From: Phoenix dactylifera | Taxonomy: Eukaryota > Streptophyta > Magnoliopsida > Arecales > Arecaceae | Direction of reading: 5' to 3' | DNA length: 64,000 nucleotides | NCBI RefSeq assembly: GCF_009389715.1 | Contig: NC_052409.1 | Span: forward strand, 6,745,605 to 6,809,604 | Shown: piece by piece, positions 59,201 through 64,000 of the stretch | Layout: each line of letters starts with the position of its first letter | Numbering within the stretch: the stretch's first letter is position 1 | The notes under the pieces: generated by a model | Seen by the model: only the letters and a program-made list of their open reading frames with translations | The model's database searches: none | Told to the model about the DNA's origin: nothing | Program-made: the position numbers and the translations under genes

Positions 59201-62200
59201 TGCACCAATTTTCACCACCCACTAAAGAGAAAATATCAACATTAAAGTACATAATGTTAAAGTTAAACATCAAAAGATGAGAGTCATTTATGAATTTGTA
59301 AAATTAAACATCAAACTTTCATCATTTCTCACAGAGAATTGGTGAAAAGAAAATGTAATAACTACGTTTATGGCATGGAGCAATCTGACTCGTAACTTTG
59401 ACACTTTGAAATGAAAAGGGGAAAAAGAATAAAAACTTAAAAAGGAACACGTAAAAAGAGGGTGTCATTCATCAACAACTATTGCACGCGGCATACAATG
59501 AAGGAAACTTCAAACTGGTCAAATACTTGCACTAAAGTCAGCAGATAGCAACATCAAAGCACAGCATGTAAGAAAATGAGCAAACTAGTCTAACAAAGAT
59601 GATGAGAGAAAGCATGAATTGTATTACCACACAAAAACCACACTATGGCACCTCTGCTCAACCAAAACTCATTAACTAGAAAGTGATCAATAGCTTCAGT
59701 TTTGCTCATTTTTAATTGTCCAGGGAATGAATTTTGCATTCTACAACATATATAATATTTAATGTGGTATGCTCAACTGGCTCGTACTGGCCGGTTCAAC
59801 ACGTACCGGACCGGTCCGGTCCCTAACCGGTCCGGTTCAAGCATGGAAAATGGTTTCGGCCCCTATGGGTCCGGAAAAGAGCGGTACGGAGGCGTACCGG
59901 TGCAAATCGGACTGGTTCGCACCGGTACAAGCCCAGTACCGTCTTTTATTAGATGCGAACTAGACCGGTTCGCGCTGGTACCGAGCAGCACGCCCACGCA
60001 CGCTATTTTATAAAGGACGGTTCAATACTGGTATGAACCGGTCCGAACCGGTCTCGAATAGGTCTGGTAGGCGATCGGTACGCTTACCGGTACCGGTTCA
60101 GCATACTTTGCTTCTGTGTGTATTGGGAATTTTAATTCATGACTAGCATCATCAAGCACATGACATGCATGTTTCACTTCTAGGTAGACTGCAGTCCCCC
60201 TTTCTCCTAAAAAAGAATGCATGATCAAGTTATAAAATCTCTAGAAAGTCATTGTAAATATTTTCCCAGACTAGAGCATCTCTGTGCATAAATCCATAAT
60301 GACACTGTTAGGCTTGATTTATAGTTCAAAATTCTTGATGATAAATATATGCGAGTTGGAAGATATGATGTTCGCAATTTTTTTCTTTTGGGGATAATCC
60401 AACATCTGCTGTACATATTCACAGATCAAAGGCTATTTTCAAAAACTTCTATGATTTTCCATATTAACTCGGTCTGATATTTTTCTTTACCTATGATTTA
60501 ATTTTGTTGATAGACTTATGAACTTCTAACCAAATTGATATGTACATTCATGTAATCAACAAAGAGAAAATTGATTATAGTTTAGCTTATATATGTCTTA
60601 ATTTTTATCATAACTAATATACTAAAACATTAGATATAGATACACTTCTATCAAGGCGAGTTTTAAAATCTCAACTTCTTTGGTTTCTAACAATCTAAAG
60701 TCTAAACTATTGGCAAATAAGAAGAAATGCAGAGATTTAGAATAAAAATATAAAGCAATTTTAACTTAAGGGCATAGCATTTATTTAGATGATTCGATTC
60801 ACCAGAGGCATGTGTTGGTACAATCTCAGTATCGGAAGATCTCATCCATCTGGGAGCTGTTGAATAGAAGATTGATCCCTCATAGTCAAGCTGAAGCACC
60901 CACCTATAAATAGAACCAAATAAGGACTGTCATCTACGGAAGCTGCTGCAGTAATTAATTTGCATTATGACCGTTACCATGAAATTACGGCATGAACTTT
61001 TCCATCATCAATTGCTTTTACCCAAATCTCAGTTTCTCCATGACTGTCTGGTCGTTTCCAAAAGTCAAATTCAAAAATTTTGAACGGTTCTGACAGCTGG
61101 ATGGATCCTACATTAGGAATAAAGCATTTGTATTTCCTATGGAAGCAATAGCATGTGAAGACAGTTAAGCTCATACCAATCGTATCTCTTGTGATATTGC
61201 ATCACAATGCATGGCATATTGCTGTTGTTTTACATGGATAATCCTCTCTAATCCAGCTGGTGCAAGATGTATCCCATCCGATGCATTTAATTCACTGCTA
61301 TACAAATCATGCAGCTTCCATAAGAATGTGCTTTCAACTAGCTGGGACATCAAAATATAATAGTTAAGCCTTGCTTCTTCAAGCATCTTGGATATATGAT
61401 GCTAATTTATTGTGGGTATGAGCACAAAATCATAAAACAGAAAGATATTTTACAAAGAGGATATAAATAAACTTCACCATGAAAATTAAATGCATGACCA
61501 GAGAAATTCGAAATCTAGAATGCACTAATGCCAAATAATTCCTGAGGTTTGATGGTAATTTCCAAAGCCAAGAACTTAGATTCTAATTTACAGGAAAAAA
61601 AATCTTATGAATTTTCTAAAGGAAAACACAGGAAATAATTGCATATATTACTGGGGTCATACACTGAGGTTCCAAATGAAAAATAAAAAGGCAGACTAGA
61701 GCACTATAGAATTGTTTCTTTTATAGAAAAAGGCTTGTATTGGCAATCCTGTAGAAAAAATAAAGAAATGTGATTAACATGTCAACCATGAATTTTTCAA
61801 ATGCTGGTTTGGGAAGAAAAAAGCATAGCATTTTTATAAAGATTTGTAGAAAGGGATTCTTTTTAAAAATATGTTGAGGCAGATCTTGCATGACAAATAT
61901 AAAAATCAAAGGACATGTACCTGCCCATAGGTAGTGGCTCGATATGGGATTGTTTGGGGATTTTTCACCAATAGCATCTCATGTGCCTGCTGTAGAGTTG
62001 GTATTAGTCCTTCTCCCAACAACTCCGAGTCTAGTATCTCACTGACCTGCATATTAGTTGAATTTCCTTTTTCATATATGTAATAAGTGTTTCATGTGCA
62101 TGCAAGATTGTCTTAAGGCCCAGATCAAACAATTGCATCCTCTTTTTGACCAAAAAAAGAGAACAATTGCATCATCTAGGATTGATCCAATGTGCTTTGG

Positions 62201-63934
62201 ACAAGGCATGATTGCATAAATATATGGAGAATATAAGCATAAGAAGTAATCTTTTCTGCATATAAGATGGTCCATTTTATGGGGAACAAATTTGTAGTCA
62301 AAAACAGTTATTTGTAGTTTTATACATTACACAATTAGCCATTAAACTTGCTAAAATGTTGTCCTTTCTAATCTTTATATACCAGTCCTAAGAAATCCAA
62401 TCAACCTCTAAATGGAAAATATCTTGCTGAATGTTAGTTTCTACATGAATGGTGCATCACCATATGAGTAGAAAGGCAGTGTAGGGACATAATTTAAATT
62501 TGCCAAATTTTATTTCTGGAAATTGGTCAACATAAATATGGATATGAACTTCTGTTATTAGACAGTTGAATTGGATATGCATCAGGAAGTTGTGATATCT
62601 CATAAATCAAAAGCTAAGTTGAATTGGAAAAATGAATGGTTGTTTATAATCCCGAAGCATCCAAATCACTAAATGGAAGAAGTTCAAGGTCCTCTATAAA
62701 AATTTCATATTTTTCCTTCTCGTGCTCTCTTCCAAATATTTAGATTGCTAAAAATAACCCTTTTGTGCATTTTATCCATATCCTACTGCTACATTTTTCC
62801 TTTAAATGCTCTCAATTTTTTATAGGAAATTCTTAAATTTTGAGATCCAGCAAGATGTATAGCCCTTGGGGAACTCATAGGCCAATAGCTACAGATTGGC
62901 TGGCAAACATGGCCAGACAATGGGAGGTCATACTGTTCGAGAAGATCATATTCCTTCTGAATTTTATTTGACAGTATATCAGGATCTTGCCCTGAGATGG
63001 TACCTACAAAAGTTATTTAGCTTAACAGGTTATCTACAGGGAAAAGGTAAGTAGCATTCAAATTCATGTTTCCTCAGAAAACTTCACAAAGATGATATAG
63101 TTTAGTCCACTTCAAACATGTGCATAAACATTAATAAAAGAGAAAAAAAGGGAGACCCTTGGGAGCATGCTCACTTTAACATTGTTGCAGATACATATTA
63201 GCATCATTCAACCTTTAGACACAAGTAAGAAGAAATTTCTTTCTCGAAGATTGACTCAGTACATATAGTTGCAGGAAAAGCGAAAGGTTCTTGCGAAAAA
63301 ATGAATAAATGAAATGCAGTTTTCCCTCCAAGTTCCAACTACCATTCTAATATTATAATTCCCAATATCAAAATTCAGTACAGGAGAAAAACCCAAGACA
63401 TCCAAAAGTTTCACTACCACTCTTGAAACTTTAGTAACTACTAGATAGAAAAACTCATTGCCTATCACTTTGTATGTCTGGGAAATGGAATTTCCAAAGA
63501 GAACTAGAAACATGCTATTTTTTGGGGGAGAAAAAAAATGTTGGCTTACAACTTCAAGTTTCTTTGTCAAGGTGGTGTTTTCTTTTTTTTGTTAAACACT
63601 TTTTGCTATTTCTTTGTTCTCCTTTGAAAAACTCAAAAAAATCTGATCAAAGCTAGTATCCATGCACAGAATAACCAAACTCAAATTTTCTAAAGTGCAA
63701 GGGCAACCTACCAGTACATCTGCAGGTGAGTCAAGGTCCACTCCAACCCTGAGCTCATCAGAACGCTTGTGGAAGACCTTCACCTTCTCCTCCATTCCAT
63801 TTGCTCGTAATACCCTCCGCAACAACTTCCCCATAGGAAGGTAGGATTCACAAGCCGACACCCTCTCCTCCTCTGTCCCTCCCAACTTTGCCATTGCCCG
63901 TCCAGCCATCATTGACAGCAGTCCGGTCCCCGCT
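53212..63934 (-). CDS. PRMT7: Protein arginine N-methyltransferase 7, 5' partial
   Basis: Thirteen exons on the minus strand: 63934-63712, 62046-61921, 61341-61177, 61096-60978, 60903-60803, 59221-58956, 58500-58264, 58099-58026, 55557-55464, 55345-55196, 55051-54977, 53618-53522 and 53354-53212. They join in phase into 622 codons plus stop, with no internal stop. The 63934 edge is a 3' splice site, so at least one upstream exon with the start lies beyond the window. The enzyme transfers methyl groups from S-adenosylmethionine to arginine. The first visible residues, AGTGLLSMM, are the end of motif I. VSEILDSELLGEG carries the two acidic residues of the double-E loop, and YRATTYGQ follows. 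The second, degenerate methyltransferase module typical of PRMT7 includes VDLFVGEPYYYGNEGMLPWQ. The C-terminus has CHGFALWIDWVMDE. Introns hold a TIR element (59767-60106) and short repeats. The substrates in this species are unknown. Confidence 0.93.
54480..54559. repeat. 40-bp tandem duplication
   Basis: ATATATGCCTAATTAAATGG followed by ATTGCAGGCCAA occurs at 54481 and again at 54521, inside the PRMT7 intron 53619-54976. Confidence 0.9.
56626..56644. repeat. Poly-C run
   Basis: Nineteen C in a row lie in the 2.5-kb PRMT7 intron 55558-58025. The exact length is prone to sequencing error. No gene is seen elsewhere in that intron. Confidence 0.85.
59767..60106. mobile_element. Palindrome-rich TIR element in a PRMT7 intron
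   Basis: The left end reads GTATGCTCAACTGG and the right end is the inverse of GTATGCTGAACCGG. The 340-bp interior is GC-rich compared with the flanking intron and contains many ACCGGT and CCGGTCCGGT motifs that pair with one another. No target duplication was clear. It is non-coding and looks like a MITE or foldback element. Confidence 0.6.
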
Positions 63935-64000
63935 CTAGGATCAGAAAAGTATTTAAAATATTTTCATAGAGTAAGCTTCTTATGATTAGTAACCCACAGC

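Overview
This is nuclear DNA from a flowering plant, most likely a commelinid monocot. The genes have GT-AG introns, some of them very long. First exons are strongly GC-rich (12432-12673, 50990-51784) inside an AT-rich background. Dispersed repeats, TIR/MITE elements and Ty3/gypsy elements fill introns and intergenic DNA. A palm-like genome is my guess from the intron lengths and repeat style; it is not proven.

Four protein-coding loci can be rebuilt exon by exon. (1) 1183-7088, plus strand: a small thioredoxin-fold protein of 160 aa in six exons, without the CxxC redox motif. (2) 8519-12673, minus strand: a GT8 family glucuronosyltransferase-like protein of the PGSIP7/8 type, 464 aa in five exons, intact, convergent with gene 1. 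(3) 19945-51784, minus strand: a large plant Pol-beta-type nucleotidyltransferase / PAP-OAS1-like gene in 14 exons, about 1,597 codons. It carries three in-frame stop codons, and a 16.4-kb transposon complex sits in one intron, so I call it a pseudogene in this assembly. (4) 53212-63934, minus strand: PRMT7 (protein arginine methyltransferase), 13 exons visible and all open; the 5' end lies beyond the window.

The most structured region is 27307-43673. An outer non-autonomous TIR element with TAA target duplication sits 20 bp from a 3' splice site of gene 3. Inside it lie two related chromovirus-type Ty3/gypsy elements in opposite orientation. One (plus) keeps gag, integrase and chromodomain but lacks protease, RT and RNase H. 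The other (minus) keeps gag, protease, RT and RNase H but lacks integrase. Between them is a copy of a different LTR family. Flanking 5-bp sequences and GC-rich host segments suggest one composite insertion that was later partly inverted. The LTRs contain GC-rich minisatellites and a recurrent stem-loop shared by two LTR families.

The rest (12.7-19.9 kb and 51.8-53.2 kb) is intergenic, with a self-nested Harbinger/Tourist-like MITE, tandem duplications and microsatellites. I saw no CRISPR array, rRNA, confident tRNA or prokaryotic-type system. The genes belong to unrelated pathways and show no functional cluster.
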